From an uncultured Lutibacter sp. (lineage in GTDB: Bacteria; Bacteroidota; Bacteroidia; Flavobacteriales; Flavobacteriaceae): DNA of 7,810 nt. This document shows, piece after piece, positions 1 through 7,146 of the stretch (positions within the stretch are counted from its first letter, which is position 1; every line of letters starts with the position of its first letter). The notes below the pieces were generated by a model. It did not search any database. It was given only the letters and a program-made list of their open reading frames with translations, and was not told the DNA's origin. The position numbers were made by a program, and so were the translations under genes. The DNA is taken from assembly GCA_913061425.1 (NCBI GenBank), contig CAJXUO010000055.1, forward strand, positions 1 through 7,810, read 5' to 3'.

Positions 1-44
1 CACCTCTCTATTCGTCGGCAGCGTCAGATGTGTATAAGAGACAG
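1..44 (+). other. Sequencing adapter contamination (Nextera/Illumina i5 read-1 adapter), not genomic
   Basis: Bases 26-44 are the 19-bp Tn5 mosaic end AGATGTGTATAAGAGACAG. Bases 12-25 are the Nextera read-1 linker TCGTCGGCAGCGTC. Bases 4-11 (CTCTCTAT) match the standard i5 index commonly called S502/N502, and bases 1-3 (CAC) fit the end of the P5 oligo. The order CAC, index, linker, mosaic end is exactly that of a Nextera library molecule. This is an untrimmed adapter at a contig edge, so genomic sequence starts at base 45. It is not a natural transposon end. Confidence 0.98.
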
Positions 45-46
45 GT

Positions 47-2674
47 ATAAATGCAATGAGAGGACCAAATTATTGGTCTGTTCGCCGACATAAATTGATT
101 GTAATGGTCTTAGATCTTCAAGAAATGGAAGAACTACCTTCCGATAAGATTGACGGTTTTCCAGAAAGATTGAAAAAGATGTTTCCAACAATGTATTCTC
201 ATCGTTGTTCTGAAGGGTGTGAAGGCGGTTTTTTTATGCGAGTAGATGATGGAACTTGGATGGGTCACATAACAGAACACATTGCGCTCGAAATTCAAAC
301 ATTAGCGGGAATGGATACAGGTTTTGGAAGAACGAGAGGTTATGGAGAAGAAGGTGTTTACAATGTAGTGTTCTCCTATATGGAAGAATCTGTAGGTCGT
401 TTTGCTGCTAAGGCTGCAGTTCGTATTTGTGAAGCTTTAATTGCAGGAGAAGATTATGATATGTCTGAAGATATTCAGGAAATGCGTGAATTGCGGGAGT
501 CAGATAGATTAGGGCCAAGTACAGGTTCTATAATTGCGGAAGCAGAAGCGCGTGGAATTCCTTGGATACGATTGAATAAATATTCATTATGCCAATTAGG
601 TTATGGAGCAAACCAAAAAAGAATACAAGCAACTGTAACTAGTGAAACAAGTAGTATTGGTGTTGAAATTGCTTGTGATAAAGAAGATACCAAATATTTG
701 TTAGAACAAGCTGAAGTTGATGTTCCAAAAGGAGATATTATTCGTAAAGAAAGAAGTCTTGAAGAAGCGTGTGATTATGTAGGTTATCCATTAGTAATAA
801 AACCCGTTGATGGAAATCATGGGCGTGGAATTACAGTAGATATTCAAAACCTTGATGACGCTTTAGTAGCATTTAGACATGCAAAAGAGAGTTCGCGTAG
901 TGGAGCAATAATTGTAGAGAAATTTATTACAGGAGAAGATTATAGATTGTTAGTTGTTAATAATCAATTAGTCGCTGGAGCGATACGGACTCCTGCGCAT
1001 GTTATAGGAGATGGAAAAGCTACGATTCAAGAATTAATTGATAAAGTAAATAGTGATCCACGTCGTGGTTTTGGACATGAAAATGTATTGACAAAAATCA
1101 CCACAAACGAATTGACACAAAATATTATAAAAGATGCAGGTTACACTTTAGACTCTGTTATTTCAAAAGGAGAAAGGCTAATTCTAAAAGATACGGCGAA
1201 TTTGAGCACTGGAGGAACGGCTGAAGATATTACGGATATTATACATCCTGCTAACGTAAGTATGGCAGAGCGTATTTCTAAAATTATAGATTTAGATATT
1301 TGTGGTATAGATATTATGACTACAGATATTTCAAAACCATTATCTGAAACTGGAGGTGCAGTACTTGAAGTGAATGCAGGTCCTGGATTTAGAATGCATT
1401 TATCACCAACCACAGGATTACCAAGAAATGTTGCTGCTCCAGTAATTGATAAATTATTTCCAATAAAAGGAGAAACAGGTCGAATTCCTATTATTGCGAC
1501 CTCTGGAACCAATGGAAAAACGACAACTACAAGATTGATTGCGCATATTGCTAAAATGAATGGGTATCGTGTAGGTTACACAACAAGTGATGGTGTATAT
1601 ATTCAAAATAGATTATTGATGACAGGCGATTGTACGGGTCCTGCAAGTGCTGAGTTTGTTTTAAAAGATCCAACAGTAAATCTTGCTGTTTTGGAATGTG
1701 CAAGAGGAGGTTTATTGCGTGCTGGACTAGGATTTAAAAAATGTGATATTGCAGTTGTAACAAATGTTTCGGCGGATCATCTAGGGCTTAAAGGCATAAA
1801 TACTATAGAGCAGTTGGCAAAAGTAAAAGCTGTGGTTCCTGAAACAGTATTACCTGATGGTTATGCTATTTTAAATGCAGATGACGATTTGGTTTATGAT
1901 ATGAGGCGAAATGTCGATTGTAATGTTGCTTTATTTTCTATGGATGAAAACAATCCAAGAGTAAAAGCTTTACAAAGGTTAAATGGTATTACAGCAGTTT
2001 ATGAAAATGGTTGGGTTACTATTTGCAGAGGTGAATGGAAAATGCGTTTAATGAAAGCAGAAAACATTCCTTTAACTTACGGTGGAAAAGCAAAGTTTAT
2101 GATTCAGAATGTTTTAGCGGCTGTCTTGGCTGCTCATGTTCAGGGAATAAGCATTGAGGATATGAAAGCAGGATTAGAGACATTTATACCTTCAGCATCT
2201 CAAACTCCTGGGCGTTTGAATTTATTTGAATTTGAAAATTTTAGTATCCTCTTGGATTACGCTCACAATCCTGCTGGAATGAGAGCCCTCAAAACTTTTA
2301 CTGACGAACTTGACGCAACAGTCAAAGTTGGTATTATTGCTGGAATTGGTGATAGAAGAAAAGAAGACAATAATGAAATGGGAAGTATTGCAGCAGAAAT
2401 GTTTGATGAAATTATTATTCGTCAAGATAAGCGCTTACGTGGAAAAACAGAAGAGGAGCTTATAAAAATGCTGAATGATGGTATAAAGATGAAGGATCCA
2501 AATAAGAAAACTACGATTATTCCATCAGAAAAAGAAGCGATTACCTTTGCAGTTAAAAATGCTGTTAAAGGGTCTTTAATTATACTTTGCAGTGATGTTA
2601 TTCCAGACGCGTTAGATCTAGTCAAAAAGTTTAAAGAACTTGAATCAAAAGGAGAATTACAGTTTGCAGATTAA
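47..2674 (+). CDS. cphA: Cyanophycin synthetase, CphA1 type (5'-partial at contig edge)
   Basis: The enzyme polymerises L-Asp and L-Arg into cyanophycin (multi-L-arginyl-poly-L-aspartate), a cytoplasmic nitrogen store, using two ATP-dependent ligase sites. Numbering here is from the Met at base 56. The N-terminal domain (about 1-165) starts with RGPNYWSVRRHKLIVM and carries H71-I-T-E-H75, an HxxEH metallopeptidase-like motif. The ATP-grasp domain follows (about 195-455), with IKPVDGNHGRG at 248-258 and the metal-binding EVNAGPGFRMH at 438-448; this half adds Asp to the backbone. The Mur-ligase-like domain (about 475-872) has the P-loop GTNGKTTTTR at 484-493 and DYAHNP at 734-739, and adds Arg. 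The length (872 residues plus a few missing) is normal for CphA1. The Met at 56 is internal: the frame continues upstream as I-N-A-M-R-G-P, matching family members that begin about five residues earlier, and is cut by the adapter at base 45. The gene ends in a terminator. Cyanophycinase and isoaspartyl peptidase partners are not in the window. Confidence 0.95.
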   Translation: MNAMRGPNYWSVRRHKLIVMVLDLQEMEELPSDKIDGFPERLKKMFPTMYSHRCSEGCEGGFFMRVDDGTWMGHITEHIALEIQTLAGMDTGFGRTRGYGEEGVYNVVFSYMEESVGRFAAKAAVRICEALIAGEDYDMSEDIQEMRELRESDRLGPSTGSIIAEAEARGIPWIRLNKYSLCQLGYGANQKRIQATVTSETSSIGVEIACDKEDTKYLLEQAEVDVPKGDIIRKERSLEEACDYVGYPLVIKPVDGNHGRGITVDIQNLDDALVAFRHAKESSRSGAIIVEKFITGEDYRLLVVNNQLVAGAIRTPAHVIGDGKATIQELIDKVNSDPRRGFGHENVLTKITTNELTQNIIKDAGYTLDSVISKGERLILKDTANLSTGGTAEDITDIIHPANVSMAERISKIIDLDICGIDIMTTDISKPLSETGGAVLEVNAGPGFRMHLSPTTGLPRNVAAPVIDKLFPIKGETGRIPIIATSGTNGKTTTTRLIAHIAKMNGYRVGYTTSDGVYIQNRLLMTGDCTGPASAEFVLKDPTVNLAVLECARGGLLRAGLGFKKCDIAVVTNVSADHLGLKGINTIEQLAKVKAVVPETVLPDGYAILNADDDLVYDMRRNVDCNVALFSMDENNPRVKALQRLNGITAVYENGWVTICRGEWKMRLMKAENIPLTYGGKAKFMIQNVLAAVLAAHVQGISIEDMKAGLETFIPSASQTPGRLNLFEFENFSILLDYAHNPAGMRALKTFTDELDATVKVGIIAGIGDRRKEDNNEMGSIAAEMFDEIIIRQDKRLRGKTEEELIKMLNDGIKMKDPNKKTTIIPSEKEAITFAVKNAVKGSLIILCSDVIPDALDLVKKFKELESKGELQFAD

Positions 2675-2677
2675 TAA

Positions 2678-2705
2678 AAAAACCGAAATTTTCACTTCGG
2701 TTTTT
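2678..2705 (+). terminator. Rho-independent terminator after cphA
   Basis: A perfect 10-bp stem, AAAAACCGAA (2678-2687) with TTCGGTTTTT (2696-2705), encloses an 8-nt loop and starts 3 bp after the cphA stop codon. The T-rich 3' arm, followed by CCTTTTCTTTTTT, supplies the U-tract. The A-tract on the 5' side means it could also stop transcription on the minus strand, but no minus-strand gene needs it here. Confidence 0.85.
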
Positions 2706-2759
2706 CCTTTTCTTTTTTAAACTTTAAGATTGATTTAACAATATGGGAATTAATAATAG

Positions 2760-2790
2760 TTGTAAATATGTATAAAAAATATTATATTTG
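2760..2790 (+). promoter_or_regulatory. Bacteroidota sigma-A type promoter for the thioredoxin-fold gene
   Basis: TTG at 2760-2762, a 20-bp spacer, and TATATTTG at 2783-2790 give an exact match to the Bacteroidota consensus TTG-N17-23-TAnnTTTG. It lies about 60-85 bp upstream of the candidate start codons and after the cphA terminator. This supports separate transcription of the small gene and a 5' leader of roughly 55-80 nt. Confidence 0.6.
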
Positions 2791-2850
2791 TTAATTATAA
2801 TATAGTTGAGGTACAGATAATTAGAATATTTCATCTGTATTTTGAGTTTA

Positions 2851-3171
2851 ATGAAAAAGGTGATTAAAAATTTTATGGCTAAATTTGGAGAGATAATTGG
2901 TTCAAATATTCCAGTATTAATAGACTTTTATACTGACTGGAAAGACGCTTCTGACGATTTGCATTCTGTGCTGCGTGATGTTGCCGCTGCTCTTGGTGAT
3001 AAAGCAAAAGTAATTAAAATAGATGTTGATAAAAATGAAATTCTTGCAAATGCGCTAAGAATTAAAGGAAATCCGACATTTATAATTTACAAAGAAGGTG
3101 AAATGAAATGGCGACAAACGGGAGAGCAGGACGCTAATACATTGATTAATCTTGTTGAGCAATACGTTTAA
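2851..3171 (+). CDS. Thioredoxin-fold protein lacking the CxxC motif (and any cysteine)
   Basis: The protein has 106 residues from this ATG, with the strand-helix layout of a single thioredoxin domain. PVLIDFYTDW (residues 21-30) occupies the place of the canonical strand ending in W-C-G-P-C, but the next residues are K-D-A-S, so both catalytic cysteines are absent. There is no cysteine anywhere in the protein. The cis-proline region is kept (G-N-P-T-F, Pro75), as is the DVDKN strand end. It is therefore probably not a disulfide reductase; a binding, chaperone-like or scaffold role is inference. No signal peptide is seen. Start choice is uncertain. TTG at 2842 is in frame but unlikely. ATG 2851 is used here. 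ATG 2875 (98 residues, M-A-K-F-G-E) is equally plausible and has AAAAAGG 14 nt upstream. The 3' end overlaps the convergent deacetylase gene by 26 bp. Confidence 0.85.
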   Translation: MKKVIKNFMAKFGEIIGSNIPVLIDFYTDWKDASDDLHSVLRDVAAALGDKAKVIKIDVDKNEILANALRIKGNPTFIIYKEGEMKWRQTGEQDANTLINLVEQYV

Positions 3172-3820
3172 AAACGTACCCTTTGTTACTAAAATAACCC
3201 AAAACTTTTGGAAGTGTATATTTTAAGTTTTCTGATGCTTTTATGCTATCATGAAATACAACAATACTGCTATTTTTCGTATTTTCAATTACATTCTTAA
3301 GGCATTTTTCTACAGTTATTTTCTGATCAAAATCGGCACTTAAAACATCCCACATAATTATTTTATATCCATTTTCTCTGAGCTTACTTGCTTGTAGAGG
3401 TTTTATTTTTCCATAAGGAGGGCGAAAGAGTTGTTCTGAATTTATTGTTTTCAGATTCGATTTATTGAACTTCTGAATTGCTTTGTCAGCCAATTCAATA
3501 TTCTTTAAATAGGGAATATTGCTACTTTTCCAGCCATTTAAATGATTGTGAGTATGATTTCCAATAGAATGTCCGTCGGTGATTATTCTTTGATAAATTC
3601 CAGGATGATTCTCAATATTTTTTCCAATACAAAAAAAAGTAGCTTTTGCATTGTATTTCTTTAATTCATTTAAAGTCCATTCAGTAATTCCTTCTGTTGG
3701 ACCATCATCAAAAGTTAAATAAATAGTTTTTTGATCATTTTTAGAAAAAGGAAAACTCCAAATATAATTCTTGAATATTCGTTGAATTATAGTTGGAATT
3801 TTGGTTAGGTAAAATGGCAT
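3146..3820 (-). CDS. Polysaccharide deacetylase (NodB homology domain, CE4 family)
   Basis: This 224-residue protein is nearly all catalytic domain. CE4 enzymes remove N- or O-acetyl groups from glycans such as peptidoglycan, chitooligosaccharides or exopolysaccharide, using a divalent metal. All five motifs are present: T-F-D-D-G-P at 36-41 (catalytic base Asp38, metal ligand Asp39); H-S-I-G-N-H at 84-89 (metal ligands His84 and His89); R-P-P-Y-G at 133-137; W-D at 157-158; and F-H-D at 189-191. It is therefore expected to be active. The N-terminus has a short aromatic and basic stretch (1-25) but no clear cleavable signal peptide, so its location is uncertain. The ATG lies 2 bp after the stop of the upstream DUF2723 gene, whose last codons provide an AGAAGAA leader, so the two genes are probably co-transcribed and translationally coupled. 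Its substrate cannot be read from sequence. The stop codon lies inside the convergent thioredoxin-fold gene. Confidence 0.93.
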   Translation of the reverse strand: MPFYLTKIPTIIQRIFKNYIWSFPFSKNDQKTIYLTFDDGPTEGITEWTLNELKKYNAKATFFCIGKNIENHPGIYQRIITDGHSIGNHTHNHLNGWKSSNIPYLKNIELADKAIQKFNKSNLKTINSEQLFRPPYGKIKPLQASKLRENGYKIIMWDVLSADFDQKITVEKCLKNVIENTKNSSIVVFHDSIKASENLKYTLPKVLGYFSNKGYVFKRIAQQD

Positions 3821-3822
3821 AT

Positions 3823-6800
3823 TTATTCTTCTAATAAACTACTAAATAATTCTAATTGTTTAATATATCTGTCTTTAATACTATCACCAAATTCATCCGT
3901 ATCGTACCTTACAGTTGTTTTTACAATTTGATCATACATCAACAAATTATTTTCTATATTATCAAATACAGCTGCTAGTGACACCTCTTCAAACTGACTA
4001 TAATACTCTAAGTTTTGTTCAAATTTACGGATTAATTCTAAACTTACTTTACGTGCTTTATCAGTCTTTTTTAATTTATAATAAGCATCAGGATAACCTA
4101 ATAACATTCCGTAATGTAAGAAGCCATCGACAGGCATTTTTTCTAATGACATGTCTAAAAGTTCTTCAGCCTTCTCTAATTCTTCTTTATTGATTAGCGC
4201 TTCTACTGTTCTGGAAATATTATTCCTAAATGACACCGCATTTCTACGAGATTCAGGATCTAAATATATTTTACCGTCATTGATATTCTTCCAATCAATA
4301 TTCTTCCAATATTCGTAATTGAGGTCTGCATCAAGCCTTCCCATATCAAACAAACTAGCATCGTTCAGTGGAGTTCTAATAGGAACTAATTTAAACGCTA
4401 CACCATCTAATTGTAAATAATCTTTTAGCCATATATACTCATCGTCAGCGCTTGCGCCGCCTGTAAAGTATATTGGTCGTTCCCAATTATTGTTTGCGAG
4501 TATATCTAACATTAACAATCTGTTTTTAGATAAAGCACTTGGATCAATTTCAATATCAATATATGGTACAATTAAATCTGCATCTTCAGGTTTAACAATT
4601 CCATTTTTTAAAACCATTTCTTTATTCACAGGAATACGGATTTTGTTAGTTGGATATGTTTTTTCCATTTTGTCATTAATAGTTTCAACTAAAGTAACCT
4701 CCTTTTTACTTTGAATCCAGCGCATAAAATAATCGATAGAAATAATACTATCTTGAAACTGAGCTGTTGGAGGTACGTGATAGACCAAATCCATAGTGCC
4801 ATATCTATATTCATCATGTTCAAGTTGAGATGGTATTGGAGGAGCTTTATAGGTCGCTCTTTTCATTTGATCTATATACCAATCTGTCGCAAAAAGACTT
4901 GAATTCACCAATTTGATATCTGTTCTGTAATCTTCAACTTCTTGCATATACCAAAGAGGGAATGTGTCATTATCTCCAATGGTAAACATAATTGCATTTT
5001 CTTGGCAAGAGTCTAAATATGCTTTAGCATTTAAATGAGACGTGTATCTTCCAGAACGATCATGGTCATCCCAATTTTGAAATGCCATTAAAACAGGAAC
5101 TGCCAACAAACAAAGTGTTGTGCTACCAATTGCTACAATTTTTTTAGGAGCAATTTCTTTTAATATTTCATAAAGAGAGAACACTCCAAAGCCTATCCAA
5201 ATTGCAAAAATATAGAAGGAGCCTACAATTGCATAATCTCTTTCTCTTGGTTCAAAAGGTTTAGGGTTTGTGTAAAATATAATTGCTAAGCCCGTAAAAG
5301 CAAAGAAAAGAAGCAGTGTGTAAAAATTATTTTTATCTTTTTTTAATTGGAATACAAGACCAATTATCCCTAAAATAAATGGAAAGAAATAATAGGTATT
5401 TCGACCTTTATTGTCTGCAATGTCTTCAGGTAAATTTGATTGAGGGCCCAAACGCATTTCGTCTATAAAGTCAATTCCACTTAGCCAGTTTCCATCATGA
5501 ATGTCTAATTTTCCTTGAATATCGTTTTGTCTTCCAACAAAATTCCACATAAAATAGCGGCCATACATATACCCAAACTGATAATCTACCATAAAAGTGA
5601 TATTCTCAATAAAAGTTGGTCGTCTTTTACTACTTTGAGGAATTCCAGCAATCGCTTTGTAGTTTCTGACTACGCTTGGAGATGGATCAACCATTCTCGG
5701 AATAATCCCTTTGTGACGGTCACTAAAATTTGGGTTGGCATTTTTATAATCATTAACGATTATATATTTTCCCGACTTTTTATCCTTTTCATATTTTGGC
5801 TTGTCATCTACAAATGGCTCGGTTTTATCTTGATCTCGTTTGTAATACAGCGAGTAGTATTTATCATAAAACACACTAGCATCTCCATATTGCTCACGAT
5901 TATAATAGGCTAATAACTCTCTAGCACTAGAAGGATTGTTTTCATTTATTGTTGTGTTTGCATTGGCTCTAATTGGCAACATTAACCAAGAAGAAAATCC
6001 AATCATAACAAAGAGTACTGAAAGGATTAATGTGTTTGCATGTATTAAATCTTTTTTCCGTGTATAATTTAATCCAAAGAAGAATGCTGAAACTAATGCT
6101 ACCATTGCTATAATACTTCCAGAGTTAAAGGGTAATCCAATTGAGTTCACAAAAAACAATTCTAAAGCACTAAAATATTTTAATGTAAATGGGAATAAAA
6201 ATTTAAATACAAATAGTAAAACGGTAATTGATGCAATATTTGCAAGGATGAATTTTTTTGGAGTTATATCCTTATAGTTCTTATAAAAGTATATAAATAC
6301 TATTGAAGGAATTACCAGTAGAGACAGTATATGTACTCCAAATGAAAGACCAACTACAAAGCTTATAAGCAGCAGCCACTTATTGCCTTGTGGTTTGTGC
6401 ATTTCAGCTTCCCAGCGCAATGCTAACCAAAATAATAAGGCCATTAAAAAAGATGACATCGCGTATACTTCACCTTCTACAGCGCTAAACCAGAAGCTAT
6501 CAGAGAAGCAGTATGCAAGTGAGCCGACAAGGCCACTACCAAGAATTGCGTATGATTTACTTTGAGAAATTTCTTCAGATTTTGCAACCATTTTTTTGGC
6601 TAAGGAAGTAATTGTCCAAAACAAAAATAATATGGTAAATGCACTTGCTAATGCAGACATAAAGTTTACCATATAGGCAACTTGTGTTACATCTGAAGTG
6701 AACATTGCAAAAAACGCTCCAAGCATTTGAAATAATGGCGCTCCTGGTGGATGACCAATTTCTAATTTCACTGCTGTAGAGATATATTCTCCGCAATCCC

Positions 6801-6906
6801 AATAGCTAACAGTAGGTTCTAAAGTTAGTGTATAAGTTATAAGTGCAATTGCAAATGCAGACCATCCTAAAATGGCGTTTAATTTATTGTGATTCAATGA
6901 AGACAT
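3823..6906 (-). CDS. DUF2723 / glycosyltransferase family 117 multipass membrane protein
   Basis: The protein has 1027 residues, the size typical of the large flavobacterial DUF2723 proteins that CAZy places in GT117 (GT-C fold, protein-O-mannosyltransferase-like). The N-terminal half is polytopic, with hydrophobic segments near 10-30, 57-101, 119-135, 146-163, 177-208, 220-240, 264-280 and 291-312, and a second cluster at about 504-608. The first external loop has the family signature S-Y-W-D-C-G-E-Y (34-41) and H-P-P-G-A-P (52-57). The acidic Asp37 and Glu40 sit where GT-C enzymes hold their catalytic and metal residues. A long loop (about 313-500) separates the two clusters. The C-terminal part (about 609-1027) is soluble, contains G-D-N-D-T-F-P (644-650), and ends in helical pairs resembling TPR repeats (about 896-965). 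It probably transfers a sugar from a lipid-linked donor outside the inner membrane; acceptor and donor are unknown. The start ATG follows an A-rich run, as is usual in Bacteroidota. It is the first gene of the operon with the deacetylase. Confidence 0.92.
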   Translation of the reverse strand: MSSLNHNKLNAILGWSAFAIALITYTLTLEPTVSYWDCGEYISTAVKLEIGHPPGAPLFQMLGAFFAMFTSDVTQVAYMVNFMSALASAFTILFLFWTITSLAKKMVAKSEEISQSKSYAILGSGLVGSLAYCFSDSFWFSAVEGEVYAMSSFLMALLFWLALRWEAEMHKPQGNKWLLLISFVVGLSFGVHILSLLVIPSIVFIYFYKNYKDITPKKFILANIASITVLLFVFKFLFPFTLKYFSALELFFVNSIGLPFNSGSIIAMVALVSAFFFGLNYTRKKDLIHANTLILSVLFVMIGFSSWLMLPIRANANTTINENNPSSARELLAYYNREQYGDASVFYDKYYSLYYKRDQDKTEPFVDDKPKYEKDKKSGKYIIVNDYKNANPNFSDRHKGIIPRMVDPSPSVVRNYKAIAGIPQSSKRRPTFIENITFMVDYQFGYMYGRYFMWNFVGRQNDIQGKLDIHDGNWLSGIDFIDEMRLGPQSNLPEDIADNKGRNTYYFFPFILGIIGLVFQLKKDKNNFYTLLLFFAFTGLAIIFYTNPKPFEPRERDYAIVGSFYIFAIWIGFGVFSLYEILKEIAPKKIVAIGSTTLCLLAVPVLMAFQNWDDHDRSGRYTSHLNAKAYLDSCQENAIMFTIGDNDTFPLWYMQEVEDYRTDIKLVNSSLFATDWYIDQMKRATYKAPPIPSQLEHDEYRYGTMDLVYHVPPTAQFQDSIISIDYFMRWIQSKKEVTLVETINDKMEKTYPTNKIRIPVNKEMVLKNGIVKPEDADLIVPYIDIEIDPSALSKNRLLMLDILANNNWERPIYFTGGASADDEYIWLKDYLQLDGVAFKLVPIRTPLNDASLFDMGRLDADLNYEYWKNIDWKNINDGKIYLDPESRRNAVSFRNNISRTVEALINKEELEKAEELLDMSLEKMPVDGFLHYGMLLGYPDAYYKLKKTDKARKVSLELIRKFEQNLEYYSQFEEVSLAAVFDNIENNLLMYDQIVKTTVRYDTDEFGDSIKDRYIKQLELFSSLLEE

Positions 6907-6960
6907 ACATTTTTTTTTATCATTGGCGAAATTACTAAAAAATAGTTATGATGTAAAACG

Positions 6961-6984
6961 TTAATACAATAGATGTTGTATTAA
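6961..6984. promoter_or_regulatory. Perfect 24-bp inverted repeat upstream of the GT117 operon (operator-like)
   Basis: TTAATACAA (6961-6969) and TTGTATTAA (6976-6984) are exact reverse complements separated by 6 bp. The site lies 55-78 bp upstream of the DUF2723 start codon. The TTG of its left arm, read on the minus strand (6967-6969), is 22 bp from TATTTTTT, a one-mismatch fit to the Bacteroidota -7 box, so the palindrome may cover the -33 region of the operon promoter. There is no T-run typical of a terminator. Binding by a dimeric regulator is inference, and the low GC makes chance more likely than for a mixed-composition site. Confidence 0.4.
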
Positions 6985-7028
6985 AATCTTGTTAAAATTA
7001 ATTGATTAATAAAAAATTAAAAAAATGT

Positions 7029-7058
7029 TTGGCGATTTAAAACTTTGCTTTAAATTTG
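7029..7058 (+). promoter_or_regulatory. Bacteroidota sigma-A type promoter of the tRNA-Gln gene
   Basis: TTG at 7029-7031 (within TTTGG), a 19-bp spacer and TAAATTTG at 7051-7058 match TTG-N19-TAnnTTTG exactly. The -7 element ends 10 bp before the mature tRNA 5' end, leaving a 5' leader of only a few bases, as expected for a tRNA gene. Confidence 0.75.
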
Positions 7059-7068
7059 CACCCGAAAT

Positions 7069-7140
7069 TGTCCCATGGTGTAATTGGTAACACACCGGTT
7101 TTTGGTACCGACATTCAAGGTTCGAGTCCTTGTGGGACAA
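7069..7140 (+). tRNA. tRNA-Gln (anticodon TTG)
   Basis: A full cloverleaf can be drawn by eye. The acceptor stem is TGTCCCA (7069-7075) with TGGGACA (7133-7139) and discriminator A7140; U1-A72 is typical of tRNA-Gln. The D-stem is GTG/CAC (7078-7080 with 7091-7093). The anticodon arm is 7095-7099 with 7107-7111, loop TTTTGGT, and anticodon TTG at 7102-7104. The T-stem is CAAGG/CCTTG (7116-7120 with 7128-7132) around TTCGAGT. No CCA is encoded, so it must be added by the CCA-adding enzyme, as usual in Bacteroidota. One oddity is that the outermost anticodon-stem pair (27-43) is C-A rather than Watson-Crick. Confidence 0.97.
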
Positions 7141-7146
7141 CTAGTA

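Noticed and set aside
26..44. Tn5 mosaic end, which could be read as a natural transposon terminus
   Set aside because: It is directly preceded by the Nextera linker and an i5 index, so it comes from library preparation.
1141..1512. 123-codon open frame on the minus strand within cphA
   Set aside because: It lies wholly antisense to the conserved ATP-grasp and Mur-ligase coding sequence and its translation shows no recognisable family; it is a shadow frame.
3163..3178. TACGTTT-AA-AAACGTA inverted repeat as a shared terminator of the convergent genes
   Set aside because: The stem is short and AT-rich, the centre allows at most a 6-bp stem with a 4-nt loop, and no adequate T-run follows on either strand.
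3915..4193. 92-codon plus-strand frame opposite the DUF2723 C-terminus
   Set aside because: There is no promoter or leader signal and no recognisable motif, and the opposite strand is clearly coding.
5515..5913. 132-codon open frame on the plus strand within the DUF2723 gene
   Set aside because: It is antisense to a full-length family protein and has low-complexity hydrophobic content; it is a shadow of the reverse-strand coding region.
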